DNA of 64,000 nt from Sphingomonadales bacterium (GCA_004173185.1 SEFZ01000001.1:1-64000), one strand, 5' to 3'; positions 35,620-44,909 are shown, counted from the stretch's first letter. A program made the numbers and translations. The notes: generated from the letters alone by a model not told the origin.

Positions 35620-35697
35620 TTCTGCGAAAGCAGGGGTCTAGGATTATTTCGCGGGCCATCGGTAATTGGCCCTGGTTTCCTGCTTTCGCAGGAACAC
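35620..35697. repeat. REP-like palindrome between thiS and thiG
   Basis: The arms CTGCGAAAGCAGG (from 35622) and CCTGCTTTCGCAG (from 35679) are inverted copies separated by about 45 bp, in which further short self-complementarity occurs (GGCC...GGCC). This type of TGCGAAAGCAGG unit is typical of dispersed intergenic repeats in sphingomonads. It lies inside a two-gene operon and could form a stable mRNA hairpin affecting the thiS/thiG ratio. Confidence 0.6.
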
Positions 35698-35716
35698 AAG
35701 TTTGCAGGACGGATCT

Positions 35717-36517
35717 ATGAATATCGCCACGCCGGTTATCGCCACTGATGAAGACACATGGACCGTCGCGGGCCAGACCTTCCGTTCGCGACTGATCGTC
35801 GGCACCGGCAAATATAAGGATTTCGAGCAGAACGCCGCCGCAGTCGCGGCCAGCGGCGCCGAGATCGTCACCGTGGCAGTGCGCCGCGTCAACGTCAGCG
35901 ATCCCAATGCGCCGATGCTGACCGATTATATCGATCCCAAGAAGATCACCTATCTGCCCAACACTGCGGGCTGCTTCGATGCCGAATCGGCGATCCGCAC
36001 GCTGCGGCTGGCGCGCGAAGCGGGCGGCTGGGATCTGGTGAAGCTCGAAGTGCTGGGCGAGGCGCGCACGCTTTATCCGGATATGGTCGAGACGCTGCGG
36101 GCCACCGAGATACTCGCCAACGAAGGCTTCAAGCCGATGGTCTATTGCGTGGACGATCCCATCGCCGCCAAACGGCTGGAGGATGTCGGCGCAGTCGCGA
36201 TCATGCCTCTGGGCGCTCCGATCGGCTCGGGCCTCGGCATCCAGAACCGCGTTACGATCCGGTTGATCGTCGAAGGCGCGAAAGTGCCGGTACTGGTCGA
36301 TGCGGGTGTCGGCTCGGCAAGCGACGCAGCGGTCGGCATGGAGCTCGGCTGCGACGGCATTTTGATGAACACTGCCATCGCGGAGGCCAAGGACCCGATC
36401 CTGATGGCCGCCGCGATGAAGGCAGCGGTCGAGGGCGGCCGTCTGTCGTATCGCGCCGGGCGGATGGGCAAGCGCATGTATGCCGATCCTTCGAGCCCGC
36501 TGGCGGGATTGATCTAG
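35717..36517 (+). CDS. thiG: Thiazole synthase ThiG
   Basis: A 266-residue TIM-barrel enzyme that condenses deoxyxylulose-5-phosphate, ThiS-thiocarboxylate and dehydroglycine into the thiazole phosphate of thiamine. Visible are [15 protein letters not shown], the Schiff-base Lys in [22 protein letters not shown] and the phosphate loop [14 protein letters not shown] with [12 protein letters not shown]. The ATG at 35717 was chosen; the frame upstream is part of the repeat. It forms a thiS-thiG unit. Confidence 0.96.
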   Translation: MNIATPVIATDEDTWTVAGQTFRSRLIVGTGKYKDFEQNAAAVAASGAEIVTVAVRRVNVSDPNAPMLTDYIDPKKITYLPNTAGCFDAESAIRTLRLAREAGGWDLVKLEVLGEARTLYPDMVETLRATEILANEGFKPMVYCVDDPIAAKRLEDVGAVAIMPLGAPIGSGLGIQNRVTIRLIVEGAKVPVLVDAGVGSASDAAVGMELGCDGILMNTAIAEAKDPILMAAAMKAAVEGGRLSYRAGRMGKRMYADPSSPLAGLI

Positions 36518-36690
36518 CGGCATTCGAGCGGCCGTTTTGCGCCGTTCGGAGGGATTTTCGAGCCGCCCGGAAGATGACATTCCGGGTGCTCGCCAAGTAC
36601 GATCGCTGACCGGTGCAACGCATTGAATCGCGCGCGTCGGTCCTTAGATATGCCCTCATACAGGCCTAACCTTGGCGCTTTGGAGCCGGA

Positions 36691-37182
36691 ATGAATTTTG
36701 TGCGCGTGTGGCGGCGTATGCCACCCTTAGTCGATTCCCAGGTTGCCCTGCTTCAAGACGAAATCGGTCAAGTTCTCGATAGCCAGGGACTGGCGGTTTC
36801 GGCGACCGCGCATCGCGAATCTACGCTGTTCGTCCTTTGGTCGGTGCATGCCGGGCTGATGAATATGCGTCCGGGCATCAGCCGAAGCGTGTTGCTGTGG
36901 CTGCATAAGCGCAAGATCGCGCAAACCGCGAAAGCGCGGGACCGCCAGCTTTTGGCATTGTACGAACGGCGCGTGATCGAGGTCATGTTCGTCGTCAAAA
37001 ACATCGTTTTCGAGCGAACCGAGCAGGGCCTGGCGCTGCCTTTATCCCGGCGCACGGCCAAGATGTTTCTCAAAAACCTGTCGCCCGAAGCCGCGAATGC
37101 GCCGGTCGATCTTCTGGATGACGTTCTTTTGATCCTGCGGCGGCGAAGCTCCGCATGCGCGGGCAAGCTTCTGGCAGCCTAA
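36691..37182 (+). CDS. Hypothetical protein
   Basis: A 163-residue, mostly helical, basic soluble protein with no signal peptide or membrane helix. Segments include SQVALLQDEIGQVLDSQGL, LLWLHKRKIAQTAKARDRQL and LLDDVLLILRRR at the end. Codon use looks native. No family was recognised. The 173 bp between thiG and this gene contain no ORF that could be supported. It converges with the methyltransferase gene, the stops overlapping by 4 bp. It could be a small regulator, but nothing in the sequence proves that. Confidence 0.5.
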   Translation: MNFVRVWRRMPPLVDSQVALLQDEIGQVLDSQGLAVSATAHRESTLFVLWSVHAGLMNMRPGISRSVLLWLHKRKIAQTAKARDRQLLALYERRVIEVMFVVKNIVFERTEQGLALPLSRRTAKMFLKNLSPEAANAPVDLLDDVLLILRRRSSACAGKLLAA

Positions 37183-37787
37183 CCTTCCGGCTTGCTTGCC
37201 TTGCGGACGAACCACACGCTGCGCCCGCCGGTGCCGATATCATTCGGCGCGAAGTCTATCTCCACCAGTCCGAACGTCTCGAACAGCGCGCGATATTCCT
37301 CCGGCGCCATGCTCGCGTGATAAATGTCCTCGTCGAACTGGTGTCCGATCTCCTCGCCGCGCGCGGGGCCGGTGTTGAACAATATCGCGCCGCCGGGCTC
37401 TATCCACTTCGCCATCTTTTCGATCATCATCGCCTGATCGTCATGGCCAAGGTGAAACAGGCTATCCCAGGCGAGGATGCCCTCAAAACCGCGGCTCATG
37501 ATCGCCCGGCGCATATCGGTTTTCAGCCAGATCTGGCGCGGGAAGCGCGTGCGCGAAAGCGCGATCATCTTTGCCGACGTGTCCACGCCGGTCATGTGAT
37601 AGCCCTTGTCGATCAGATAGCGACCGATCGGCTCGCCCGCGCCGCAGCCGAGATCAAGGATATGACTGCCCTTGGGCACTGCGAGCATGAATCGGTTCAG
37701 CCAACCGCGCTCAACGAAGTTGCGCCGCCGCTCCGCATCGAATGCATGCGCGTGGCGCTCATAATGTTCCGTAATTTTATCAGGCAT
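37179..37787 (-). CDS. Class I SAM-dependent methyltransferase
   Basis: A 202-residue protein with the Rossmann-type methyltransferase fold. Motif I is HILDLGCGAGEPIGRYL, motif II VDTSAKMIALSRTRFP, motif III around GILAWDSLFHL, and the later IEPGGAILFNTGP strand follows. The substrate cannot be inferred. The start MPDKITEHYERHA at 37787 fits the family; an upstream Met at 37832 lies inside the EcfG promoter region on the other strand and is unlikely. Confidence 0.85.
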   Translation of the reverse strand: MPDKITEHYERHAHAFDAERRRNFVERGWLNRFMLAVPKGSHILDLGCGAGEPIGRYLIDKGYHMTGVDTSAKMIALSRTRFPRQIWLKTDMRRAIMSRGFEGILAWDSLFHLGHDDQAMMIEKMAKWIEPGGAILFNTGPARGEEIGHQFDEDIYHASMAPEEYRALFETFGLVEIDFAPNDIGTGGRSVWFVRKASKPEG

Positions 37788-37814
37788 ATTTTCGCCGGTC
37801 AGGCATCTCTCTTC

Positions 37815-37840
37815 GGAACCGTTACCGCGCAAAACCCGTT
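37815..37840 (+). promoter_or_regulatory. EcfG-type general stress promoter for the CsbD gene
   Basis: GGAAC (37815-37819) is followed after exactly 17 bp by CGTT (37837-37840), the pattern recognised by the alphaproteobacterial stress sigma factor EcfG. The start of the CsbD-like gene is about 60 bp downstream, and CsbD proteins are classic stress-regulon members. Confidence 0.7.
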
Positions 37841-37902
37841 GAACTATCAGACGAGAGCAGCTGGCGCACCCTGCGCTGGCTCAGTGCCAGGAGTTTGAAA
37901 TC

Positions 37903-38106
37903 ATGGGTGAACTCACCGATAAGATCAAGGGCAACGTGAACGAACTGGTCGGTAAAACCAAGCAGGCGATCGCTGGCGATGCCAACGATCCCAATCGCAC
38001 GCACGCCGATGACAAGCTCGAAGCTGAGGGCAAGGCCCAGGAGCTAAAGGGCAAGGGCGAACAGTTTATGGGCAAGGTGAAGGGCGCGTTGGGCGACGAC
38101 ATCTAA
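37903..38106 (+). CDS. CsbD family stress-response protein
   Basis: A 67-residue hydrophilic protein with the CsbD pattern: MGELTDKIKGNVNELVGKTKQ, then D-D-K-L-E-A-E-G-K-A-Q-E-L-K-G-K-G-E-Q and VKGALGDD. CsbD-like proteins are strongly induced in general stress, and their exact role is unknown. GGAG precedes the ATG, and an EcfG-type promoter and an intrinsic terminator frame the gene, making it a single-gene stress transcript. Confidence 0.92.
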   Translation: MGELTDKIKGNVNELVGKTKQAIAGDANDPNRTHADDKLEAEGKAQELKGKGEQFMGKVKGALGDDI

Positions 38107-38130
38107 AGCTCTGCTGGAGAGGCAGGAAAG

Positions 38131-38160
38131 GGCCGTTTCGCATTGGCGAAGCGGCCTTTT
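38131..38160 (+). terminator. Intrinsic terminator after the CsbD gene
   Basis: An 11-bp stem (GGCCGTTTCGC with GCGAAGCGGCC, one T-G pair) with the 4-nt loop ATTG is followed by TTTTC and further T residues. It closes the short csbD transcript. Confidence 0.85.
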
Positions 38161-38264
38161 CTTCGTTTTGGCGCATGACTCGCCCGCGGCATCGCAGCAT
38201 GTTTGACTTAAAGTGCGTGCAAGCGAAGACAGATGACGTACCGACTCAGTCCCGGGGGGGCGTA

Positions 38265-38579
38265 ATGTTTCATACCCAGCTTGCTTATTCCGATGATGCC
38301 GTGCTCCCCGTTGAGCATGATGCAATTGCAGACATTGACGTCGCGAAACTCGGCCCCACGCTGAAGCGCGCCCGCGAAGCCAAGAGGCTGACGCTTGAGG
38401 ATGTCGCGGCAACCACCCGGATTAGTCTGCGCTATCTTGCGGCAATCGAAAATTCGCGTTTCGATGCTTTCGTCAGTGCGATCTACGCCGTCGGTTTCGT
38501 TCGCGCCTACGCCCGCATGGTCGGCATGTCCGAGAAATGGGCAGTCGAGACTCTCCGGGCCGAGGCGGGCTGGCGCTAA
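38265..38579 (+). CDS. RodZ-type helix-turn-helix protein
   Basis: A 104-residue protein. After an acidic N-terminus it carries an HTH_25 domain: LKRAREAKRLTLEDVAATTRISLRYLAAIENSRFDAF, then YAVGFVRAYARMVGM. This is the N-terminal domain of RodZ, but the transmembrane helix and periplasmic part are missing, so it is a soluble stand-alone version, probably a regulator. The ATG at 38265 follows a run of seven G residues acting as ribosome-binding site. The frame extends upstream to 38175 without support. Confidence 0.8.
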   Translation: MFHTQLAYSDDAVLPVEHDAIADIDVAKLGPTLKRAREAKRLTLEDVAATTRISLRYLAAIENSRFDAFVSAIYAVGFVRAYARMVGMSEKWAVETLRAEAGWR

Positions 38580-38586
38580 GCGCTGA

Positions 38587-40233
38587 TCAGCCGCCCCGAA
38601 TGCCGGTCACCGTCAGCCCCGGCGTGATGAACTCCACATCGGTCTTGAGATGCAGCATGCGGACCCCGGCTGTCGCCAGCGCGCGATCGAGCGCGGGTGC
38701 GAAGTCCGCAGTCGTTTCCACCGTTTCCGCCCAGCAGCCATAGGCTCGGGCCAGCGCCGCGAAATCGGGATTGTGCAGCGTCGTGCCGGATAGACGCGCG
38801 GGATATTCGCGCTCCTGATGCATGCGGATCGTGCCATACGCGCCATTGTCGATCACCAGCACAAGGATATCTGCATTGTGCTGGATCGCCGTGGCGAGCT
38901 CCTGGCCGTTCATCATGAAGTCGCCATCGCCCGCCAGTGCCACGACAGGCCGGTCCGGCGCGCGCAGCTTGGCGGCGACTGCGGCCGGCACGCCATAGCC
39001 CATCGCGCCTGCGGTGGGGGCAAGCTGGGAGGGCTGGGCGGCATAATGCCAATAGCGGTGCCACCAGGACGAGAAGTTGCCCGCGCCGTTGCAGATGATC
39101 GCGTCGGGTATCCGATCCCGCATCACCGCGACGCATTGGCCCAGATCTAGCGCGACGCCCTCACGCGGCTTGGGCGTGGACCAGTCGAGCCAATCGGCGT
39201 GTACGGCAGCACCGTCAAAGGTCGGTAGTTCCGGCTCTTCCGCCGCGACCGAAACCGCAAACTCGAAGGGCCGCGCGCAGATCGGCAGATCGGCGACATA
39301 GACGCGGTTGAGTTCGTTCGGATCGGGATGCACATGGATCAATATCTGGCCCGGATGATCGGGCGTGATCAGCGTATAGCCATCGGTCGTCGCTTCGCCG
39401 AGCCGCGCGCCTACGACCAGCAGCACATCGGCGTCCTTTACGCGCTGGACCAGCTTCGGGCTGGGGCCATAGCCAAGATTGCCCGCCCAAACCGGCGAGC
39501 TGTTCAGGATCGCATCCTGCCGGCGGAAAGCGCCCGCAACCGGCAAGCCGATCCGCTCGGCGAACTTGGCGAAGTCCTGGCCCGTATCCTCGTCCCAGCC
39601 CGCGCCACCTACGATGGCGATCGGATTCTTCGCCGCCGCGAGTATCTCGAATATCTGGTCGAGGTCATACGCGTCCGGTGCCTGCAGGGCGGGAGCCAGT
39701 TCGCGGCGGTCGATCGCCTCGACCACATCGCACAACATGTCCTCGGGCAACGCCACCACCACCGGCCCCGGTCGCCCCGACATCGCAACGTTCCATGCCC
39801 GCGCGACATATTCCGGAATCCGCCGCGCATCTTCGATCCGCGTCGCCCATTTGGCGATGGGCGAGAAGAAAGCGGTGAAATCCACCTCCTGAAACCCCTC
39901 GCGATCGCGCATCCCGCGATCGACGTCGCCGATGAACAGGATCATCGGCTGCGAATCCTGCATCGCGACGTGCACGCCGATCGAAGCATTGGTCGCGCCC
40001 GGCCCGCGCGTGACAAATGCCACGCCCGGCCGCTGCGTCATCGCGCCATCCGCGCACGCCATGAAACCGACGCCGCCTTCCTGCCGACACGTCACCACGT
40101 CGATCGACGGCACATCGTGCAGCGCATCGAGCACGGCGAGGAAGCTCTCGCCCGGCACGTGGAAGATACGGTCGCAGCCTTGTGCCACCAGATTGTCGAC
40201 GAGGATCCGGCCCCCGGTGCGTTTCGCGGTCAT
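38587..40233 (-). CDS. Thiamine pyrophosphate-dependent enzyme, acetolactate synthase-like
   Basis: A 548-residue TPP enzyme of the acetohydroxyacid synthase/pyruvate oxidase superfamily. The catalytic Glu29 is in HVPGESFLAVLDAL. A central FAD/nucleotide-binding-like domain follows, and the C-terminal TPP motif is G-D-G-D-F-M-M-N-G-Q-E-L with N-A-D and A-Y-G-T-I. It lacks an ilvN partner nearby and differs from IlvB, so a decarboxylase or a catabolic acetolactate-like enzyme is as likely. The start at 40233 (MTAKRTGG) was chosen over an upstream extension. Confidence 0.88.
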   Translation of the reverse strand: MTAKRTGGRILVDNLVAQGCDRIFHVPGESFLAVLDALHDVPSIDVVTCRQEGGVGFMACADGAMTQRPGVAFVTRGPGATNASIGVHVAMQDSQPMILFIGDVDRGMRDREGFQEVDFTAFFSPIAKWATRIEDARRIPEYVARAWNVAMSGRPGPVVVALPEDMLCDVVEAIDRRELAPALQAPDAYDLDQIFEILAAAKNPIAIVGGAGWDEDTGQDFAKFAERIGLPVAGAFRRQDAILNSSPVWAGNLGYGPSPKLVQRVKDADVLLVVGARLGEATTDGYTLITPDHPGQILIHVHPDPNELNRVYVADLPICARPFEFAVSVAAEEPELPTFDGAAVHADWLDWSTPKPREGVALDLGQCVAVMRDRIPDAIICNGAGNFSSWWHRYWHYAAQPSQLAPTAGAMGYGVPAAVAAKLRAPDRPVVALAGDGDFMMNGQELATAIQHNADILVLVIDNGAYGTIRMHQEREYPARLSGTTLHNPDFAALARAYGCWAETVETTADFAPALDRALATAGVRMLHLKTDVEFITPGLTVTGIRGG

Positions 40234-40281
40234 GGCGTGGGTCCTAGCGCGGGAGCGGCGTACGACCAACCCCGACCAGGA

Positions 40282-40698
40282 CTATCTCGGTCCGCGGCGG
40301 ATCTCTTCGGTGATCTTCCAGGTGACGACGTGATCGAACACGGCGTGGGTCGGTTTGCCGGCGGCATCGAGCGCCGGCGTGAAACCCGCGCGGCGCTTCA
40401 AAATCCAGCATGTCCAGGCGTCCAGTGTACGCGAACCACTCGATTGCCGGATGGCGCAGTCGCTGGCCCTGCCCTTGGCGGACACAAGCAGGCGAATGCT
40501 TACTTCGCCCTCCTCGTTCGCTCGCAATGCGGCGGCTGGGTAATCGTCGGGGGTGATGAGCTCCGTCATTGGCTGACGGGGCACCGGTTGCACCACGGCG
40601 GGCTGGCCCGAGCCGGCATCGCGCGGCCAGATGCGATCCTGCGCCGCAACGGGCGAAGCTGCGGCCAATGCCAGCGTGAAAAGGATGATGCGCATCAT
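40282..40698 (-). CDS. Exported TonB C-terminal domain protein
   Basis: A 138-residue protein with a signal peptide (MMRIILFTLALAAASPVAAQ) and one TonB-type C-terminal domain (EGEVSIRLLVSAKGRASDCAI, then SGSRTLDAWTCWILKRRAGFTPALD). No proline-rich spacer or transmembrane anchor is present, so it is not a classic TonB energy transducer. It is more like the small periplasmic TonB-box proteins common in sphingomonads. Two cysteines may form a disulphide. It is 48 bp upstream of the TPP enzyme gene in the same direction. Confidence 0.8.
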   Translation of the reverse strand: MMRIILFTLALAAASPVAAQDRIWPRDAGSGQPAVVQPVPRQPMTELITPDDYPAAALRANEEGEVSIRLLVSAKGRASDCAIRQSSGSRTLDAWTCWILKRRAGFTPALDAAGKPTHAVFDHVVTWKITEEIRRGPR

Positions 40699-40814
40699 GG
40701 CGCCAGACTGCATGGGGCCTGCCGGTTCGTCAATCGGCGCGATAGAAGCGCATTCGGGTTCGCTTGACCGCCCGGCGCACCGGGGACTATCGCCGCGCCA
40801 ACCCACGGAGAATC

Positions 40815-41528
40815 ATGCCCATGAAAAAGCTCTATCCCAACGCAGAAGCAGCGCTGGAAGGGCTGCTGTTCGACGGCATGACGATCTGCGCTGGCGGCTT
40901 CGGCCTGTGTGGCATTCCCGAGCGGCTGATCGATGCGATCGAGGCCCATGGGGTCAAGGATCTCACCATCGCCAGCAACAATGCCGGGATTGACGGGCAG
41001 GGCCTCGGTAAGCTGCTGCGCACGCGTCAGGTCAAGAAGATGATCTCGTCCTACGTAGGCGAGAACAAGGAATTCGAGCGGCAATATCTGGCGGGCGAAC
41101 TAGAAGTCGAATTCTGCCCACAGGGTACGCTCGCTGAGCGTTGCCGCGCGGGCGGGGCGGGCATTCCGGGCTTCTACACCAAGACCGGCGTCGGCACGCA
41201 GGTGGCCGAAGGCAAAGAGGTCAAGAATTTCGACGGACAGGATTATATCCTCGAGCGCGGCATCCGCAGCGATCTGTCGATCATCAAGGGCTGGAAGGCG
41301 GATGAGAGCGGCAACCTCATTTTCCGCAAGACCGCGCGCAATTTCAACCAGCCGATGGCGACGGCGGGGCGCATCTGTGTCGCCGAAGTCGAGGAAATCG
41401 TGCCCGTGGGCAGCCTCGATCCCGATACCATCCATCTGCCCGGCATCTATGTGAAGCGGATGATCGTCGGCGCGCCCTATGACAAGAGGATCGAGTTCCG
41501 CACGGTGCGCGAGCGGGCGGAAGCGTGA
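40815..41528 (+). CDS. scoA: 3-oxoacid CoA-transferase subunit A
   Basis: A 237-residue subunit that, with ScoB, transfers CoA from succinyl-CoA to acetoacetate. Characteristic are GMTICAGGFGLCGIPERLIDAI, NNAGIDGQGLGKLL, the GELEVEFCPQGTLAERCRAGGAGIPGFYT region and VKRMIVGAPYDKRIE. The ATG at 40815 has ACGGAG upstream. Unusually, a HAD phosphatase gene separates it from scoB. Confidence 0.95.
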   Translation: MPMKKLYPNAEAALEGLLFDGMTICAGGFGLCGIPERLIDAIEAHGVKDLTIASNNAGIDGQGLGKLLRTRQVKKMISSYVGENKEFERQYLAGELEVEFCPQGTLAERCRAGGAGIPGFYTKTGVGTQVAEGKEVKNFDGQDYILERGIRSDLSIIKGWKADESGNLIFRKTARNFNQPMATAGRICVAEVEEIVPVGSLDPDTIHLPGIYVKRMIVGAPYDKRIEFRTVRERAEA

Positions 41529-42589
41529 GCATGCGCCCCGCACTCGTCGCGCTGACGGCCAGCTCGGTTTTGCTCTCGGGCTGCGTCGTCGCAGCGCTGC
41601 CGGTGATCGCTGCGGCCGGCATCGGCAAGACGACGATGGACAGGCAGGACGGTAAGAAGCGCAAGGCATCCAAAAAAGCGCAGCAACAGGCCGCGCCCAA
41701 GCCGGGTCAGGTAATCAAGACCGAGAGCGGCACGGCAGTAGTTACCGGGCTAACCGCGCTGCCGCCGCCCAGCGGTGGCGCTCCGGCCGCGCCGAAGCAA
41801 GCCCCGGTGCCGCCCGAGATGCAGTTTCTCTATGGTTCGGGCGAAGCCTCGGCGATCAGCCTCCAGGCCTATCGCGGGCTGTGGAATTACCTGAAGAACG
41901 ATATCGGCTATCGCCGCGACAAGAGCCAGGTCAGCTCGGTCGTGATGTCGCGCGGCTCGACGCTGACGTCGCCCAAATTCGATCTGTGCGGCAAGCGTCG
42001 CCTGGCGGTGGTGCTCGATGTCGATGAGACGGCGCTGCTCAATCTGGGCTTCGAGGCGGATGCGGCGAAGCATCCGACCTATGATCAGGCGAAATGGGCG
42101 CGTTGGGAGCTTACCGGCGCGAACAAAGTCGTCGCCGTGCCGGGCGCTGCGGACACGCTGGAAGCGGCGCGCGCCGAAGGCATTACGGTGATCTTCAACA
42201 CCAACCGCTCCAGCGCGAGCGCGGTGGAGACTGCTGCGGCGATTCAGGGCGTCGGGCTCGGACCGGCAGTGCTCGGCGATACGCTGTGGCTGCGCGACGA
42301 GGGTGCGCCCAGCGGCAAGGACGAGCGACGCTGGAAGATTTCCGAGAAATATTGCGTCGTCGCGATGGTCGGCGATCAGCTCGGCGATTTCAGCGACCTG
42401 TTCAACACCGGCGAATATAGCGTCGGCATGCGCCGGAACATGACCAGCGAGAGCCTGCTCGCAACGCTTTGGGGCGCGGGCTGGTTCGTGCTGCCGAACC
42501 CGGTTTACGGATCGGCCCTGCATGGCGGGATGGACGACGTGTTCCCCAAGGACAAGCAATGGGCCGATCCGGCCGAGGAGAAGAAGTAA
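41525..42589 (+). CDS. HAD-family acid phosphatase lipoprotein
   Basis: A 354-residue protein with a lipoprotein signal (LLSGC), a Lys/Gln/Pro-rich linker, and a class B/e(P4)-like acid phosphatase domain. The nucleophile motif DVDET has Asp165 and Asp167, motif II is IFNTNRS, and [12 protein letters not shown] carries the acidic motif IV. Outer-membrane P4-type enzymes dephosphorylate nucleotides such as NMN. It starts with GTG inside the scoA stop (GTGA) and ends 1 bp before scoB, so it is locked into the CoA-transferase operon. Confidence 0.88.
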   Translation: MSMRPALVALTASSVLLSGCVVAALPVIAAAGIGKTTMDRQDGKKRKASKKAQQQAAPKPGQVIKTESGTAVVTGLTALPPPSGGAPAAPKQAPVPPEMQFLYGSGEASAISLQAYRGLWNYLKNDIGYRRDKSQVSSVVMSRGSTLTSPKFDLCGKRRLAVVLDVDETALLNLGFEADAAKHPTYDQAKWARWELTGANKVVAVPGAADTLEAARAEGITVIFNTNRSSASAVETAAAIQGVGLGPAVLGDTLWLRDEGAPSGKDERRWKISEKYCVVAMVGDQLGDFSDLFNTGEYSVGMRRNMTSESLLATLWGAGWFVLPNPVYGSALHGGMDDVFPKDKQWADPAEEKK

Positions 42590-42590
42590 G

Positions 42591-43241
42591 ATGGCCCAAG
42601 ATACTAAGGGCTGGTCGCGCGACGAAATGGCGGCACGTGCCGCACGCGAGCTGCAGGATGGCTTCTATGTGAACCTCGGCATCGGCATCCCGACGCTGGT
42701 GGCAAACCATATCCCTGAAGGCGTGGAGGTCACGCTCCAGTCGGAAAACGGCATGCTCGGCATCGGGCCGTTCCCCTATGCGGGCGAGGAAGATCCCGAC
42801 CTGATCAACGCGGGCAAGCAGACGATCAGCGAATTGCCGCAATCGGCCTATTTCGGCTCCGAACAGAGCTTCGCGATGATCCGTGGCGGGCATATCGACC
42901 TGACCGTGCTGGGCGCGATGGAGATCAGCGAGACCGGCGACATCGCCAATTGGATGATCCCCGGCAAGATGATCAAGGGCATGGGCGGCGCGATGGATCT
43001 GGTCGCGGGCGTCAAGAAGATCATCGTGGTGATGGAGCATAACTCCAAGGCCGGCGATCCGAAGTTCATCCCCGAATGCACCCTGCCGCTGACCGGCAAG
43101 AATGTGGTCGATATGATCATCACCGATCTGGCGGTGTTCGCACGGCCCGATCACGATACGCCGTTCAAGCTGATCGAACTGGCACCGGGCGTCACGGCGG
43201 AAGAATTGGCGAGCAAGACTACCGCGAATTACACCGTCTGA
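42591..43241 (+). CDS. scoB: 3-oxoacid CoA-transferase subunit B
   Basis: A 216-residue subunit carrying the catalytic Glu52 in [13 protein letters not shown], which forms the glutamyl-CoA thioester. [17 protein letters not shown] and [30 protein letters not shown] are typical SCOT beta motifs. It pairs with scoA for ketone-body or acetoacetate use. Its stop overlaps the ATG of the following hydrolase (TGATG). Confidence 0.95.
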   Translation: MAQDTKGWSRDEMAARAARELQDGFYVNLGIGIPTLVANHIPEGVEVTLQSENGMLGIGPFPYAGEEDPDLINAGKQTISELPQSAYFGSEQSFAMIRGGHIDLTVLGAMEISETGDIANWMIPGKMIKGMGGAMDLVAGVKKIIVVMEHNSKAGDPKFIPECTLPLTGKNVVDMIITDLAVFARPDHDTPFKLIELAPGVTAEELASKTTANYTV

Positions 43242-44122
43242 TGTGGCGCAAGGCCGGGCTCGTCGCGCTGGCGATTGTGGTAGGGCTCGGCCTCATGGTT
43301 GCATTCACGTCTCCGCCCGCTTTGCTCTCGATGCTCGACGGCGTTTATGGCGGCGGCTCGGGCGCGATGCGCACCGGCAGCTCGGTTCCGTTCGGTACGC
43401 ACGGCCAGTCGCTCGATGTCTGGCGACCGGCGGGTCAGGCCGCGCCGAAGCGCCCGGTGGTGATCTTCTGGTATGGCGGCGGCTGGGTGAAGGGCGATCG
43501 GCGCGCCTATAGCTTCGCGGCGCGGGCCTTGGCGCGGCAAGGCTTTGTCGTGGTGGTGCCCGATTACCGCAAGGTGCCCGGCGTGCGCTTCCCGGCCTTC
43601 CTTCAGGACGGTGCCGAAGCGGTCAAATGGACGCGCGATCATGTCGCCGAATATGGTGGCGACCCCGCGAAGATCGCCGTGATGGGCCATTCGGCGGGCG
43701 CATATACCGTGGCGATGCTGGCGCTCGACAAAAGATGGCTGGAAGCCGAGGGCGTCGATCCGGCAATCATCAAGGCGGGCGTCGGGCTCTCCGGCCCCTA
43801 TGACTTCTTCCCCTTCACCTCGAAGCGCGCGATCGACGCGATGCAGGGCGTCGCCGATCCGCAATTGACCCAGCCGCTCCATTTCGCCCGAAAAGATGCG
43901 CCGCCGTTGCTGCTGGTCACGTCGGGCGGCGACACGGTGGTTCGCCCAAAGAACGCGATCCATCTCGACGCACGGCTAAAGGCGCTCGGCGCGCCGGTCG
44001 AACTCAAAAACTATCCGGAACTCACGCACGAGGAAGTCGTGATGGCGCTCTCCGTGCCGTTTCGCGGCAAGGGGCCAACGCTGGCCGACAGCGTAGAATT
44101 TCTGGAGCGGACGCTGCGTTGA
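43241..44122 (+). CDS. Alpha/beta hydrolase (BD-FAE/esterase-like)
   Basis: A 293-residue protein with an N-terminal hydrophobic segment (AGLVALAIVVGLGLMVAFT) that acts as an anchor or signal. The hydrolase domain has the oxyanion motif FWYGGGWVKGDRR, the nucleophile elbow GHSAG and a C-terminal T-H-E-E catalytic-His region. This resembles hormone-sensitive-lipase/BD-FAE-type esterases. The start overlaps the scoB stop, so it belongs to the sco operon and may release acids fed to that pathway. Confidence 0.85.
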   Translation: MWRKAGLVALAIVVGLGLMVAFTSPPALLSMLDGVYGGGSGAMRTGSSVPFGTHGQSLDVWRPAGQAAPKRPVVIFWYGGGWVKGDRRAYSFAARALARQGFVVVVPDYRKVPGVRFPAFLQDGAEAVKWTRDHVAEYGGDPAKIAVMGHSAGAYTVAMLALDKRWLEAEGVDPAIIKAGVGLSGPYDFFPFTSKRAIDAMQGVADPQLTQPLHFARKDAPPLLLVTSGGDTVVRPKNAIHLDARLKALGAPVELKNYPELTHEEVVMALSVPFRGKGPTLADSVEFLERTLR

Positions 44123-44153
44123 CTAAGGCGCCGGGAAGGCGCAGCCTATTGAA

Positions 44154-44825
44154 ATGTTAGCCGCTTTTCGCCGCCGGTACCTCGATCTGCTCGGTTCGAT
44201 CTACATCTATAACGAGCATCGCGGCTATACGAGCATCGATCGCGTGCTGCAGGCGGTGAAGGCGCGCGAACCCGAAAACACCCAGCTTATCGCCGATATC
44301 GAGAAGCATCGCGGCGACGAACATAAGCATTATGTCATGTTCAAGCGCTGGTTCGAATTGCAGGGCAGGATGCCGCTCCAGATCGATCGTACCTGCGGGC
44401 ATATCGATCGCTTCGTCGAGATCGTTTTCCGCCGCACCATCGATCAGCTCGATACCGACCGGATCATCGCCGAGGATGACGAGTTCGAAAAGCTATGCCG
44501 GGTGATCTCGCTCACCGAGCAGCGCGGCCACAAGCAGGTCGAAGTGCTGCTCAAACATCCGCTGGTGAAGCCCGATAAGACCCTCATCAAGATCTTCCAG
44601 ATCATCGAGAAGGACGAGCCGAGCCATTGGGCGCCCTATGACGGCTGGCTCAAGGCGAACGGCAAGCGCGATCCCAAATGGTGGGAGCGGGCGATCGACA
44701 GCTTCATCCATTCCGAACTGCTGTTCCTCAAGCTGCCGGTGCTGTTCCTCAATCCATGGGTGAAGCGGCGTACGGATTGGCAGGATGCCGACGATCCCGC
44801 ACCAATGCGCGCAAGAGTCGCCTGA
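44154..44825 (+). CDS. Ferritin-like domain protein
   Basis: A 223-residue helical protein with repeated E-x-x-H and D-E-x-x-H clusters (IEKHRGDEHKHYVMF and EKDEPSHWAPYD), the arrangement of di-iron ferritin-like bundles. There is no signal peptide. The C-terminal half contains LKLPVLFLNPWVKRR. The role may be an oxidase or iron binding, and no specific family is assigned. It follows the hydrolase gene by 31 bp in the same direction. Confidence 0.72.
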   Translation: MLAAFRRRYLDLLGSIYIYNEHRGYTSIDRVLQAVKAREPENTQLIADIEKHRGDEHKHYVMFKRWFELQGRMPLQIDRTCGHIDRFVEIVFRRTIDQLDTDRIIAEDDEFEKLCRVISLTEQRGHKQVEVLLKHPLVKPDKTLIKIFQIIEKDEPSHWAPYDGWLKANGKRDPKWWERAIDSFIHSELLFLKLPVLFLNPWVKRRTDWQDADDPAPMRARVA

Positions 44826-44909
44826 GCGTTCGTCGCTCGCTCGTCGCAGGCGCGGCGATTTCCGTTTTGCTGCCGATATGTGCATGTTTCGCCAAAGGGA
44901 GCGCGAGGC

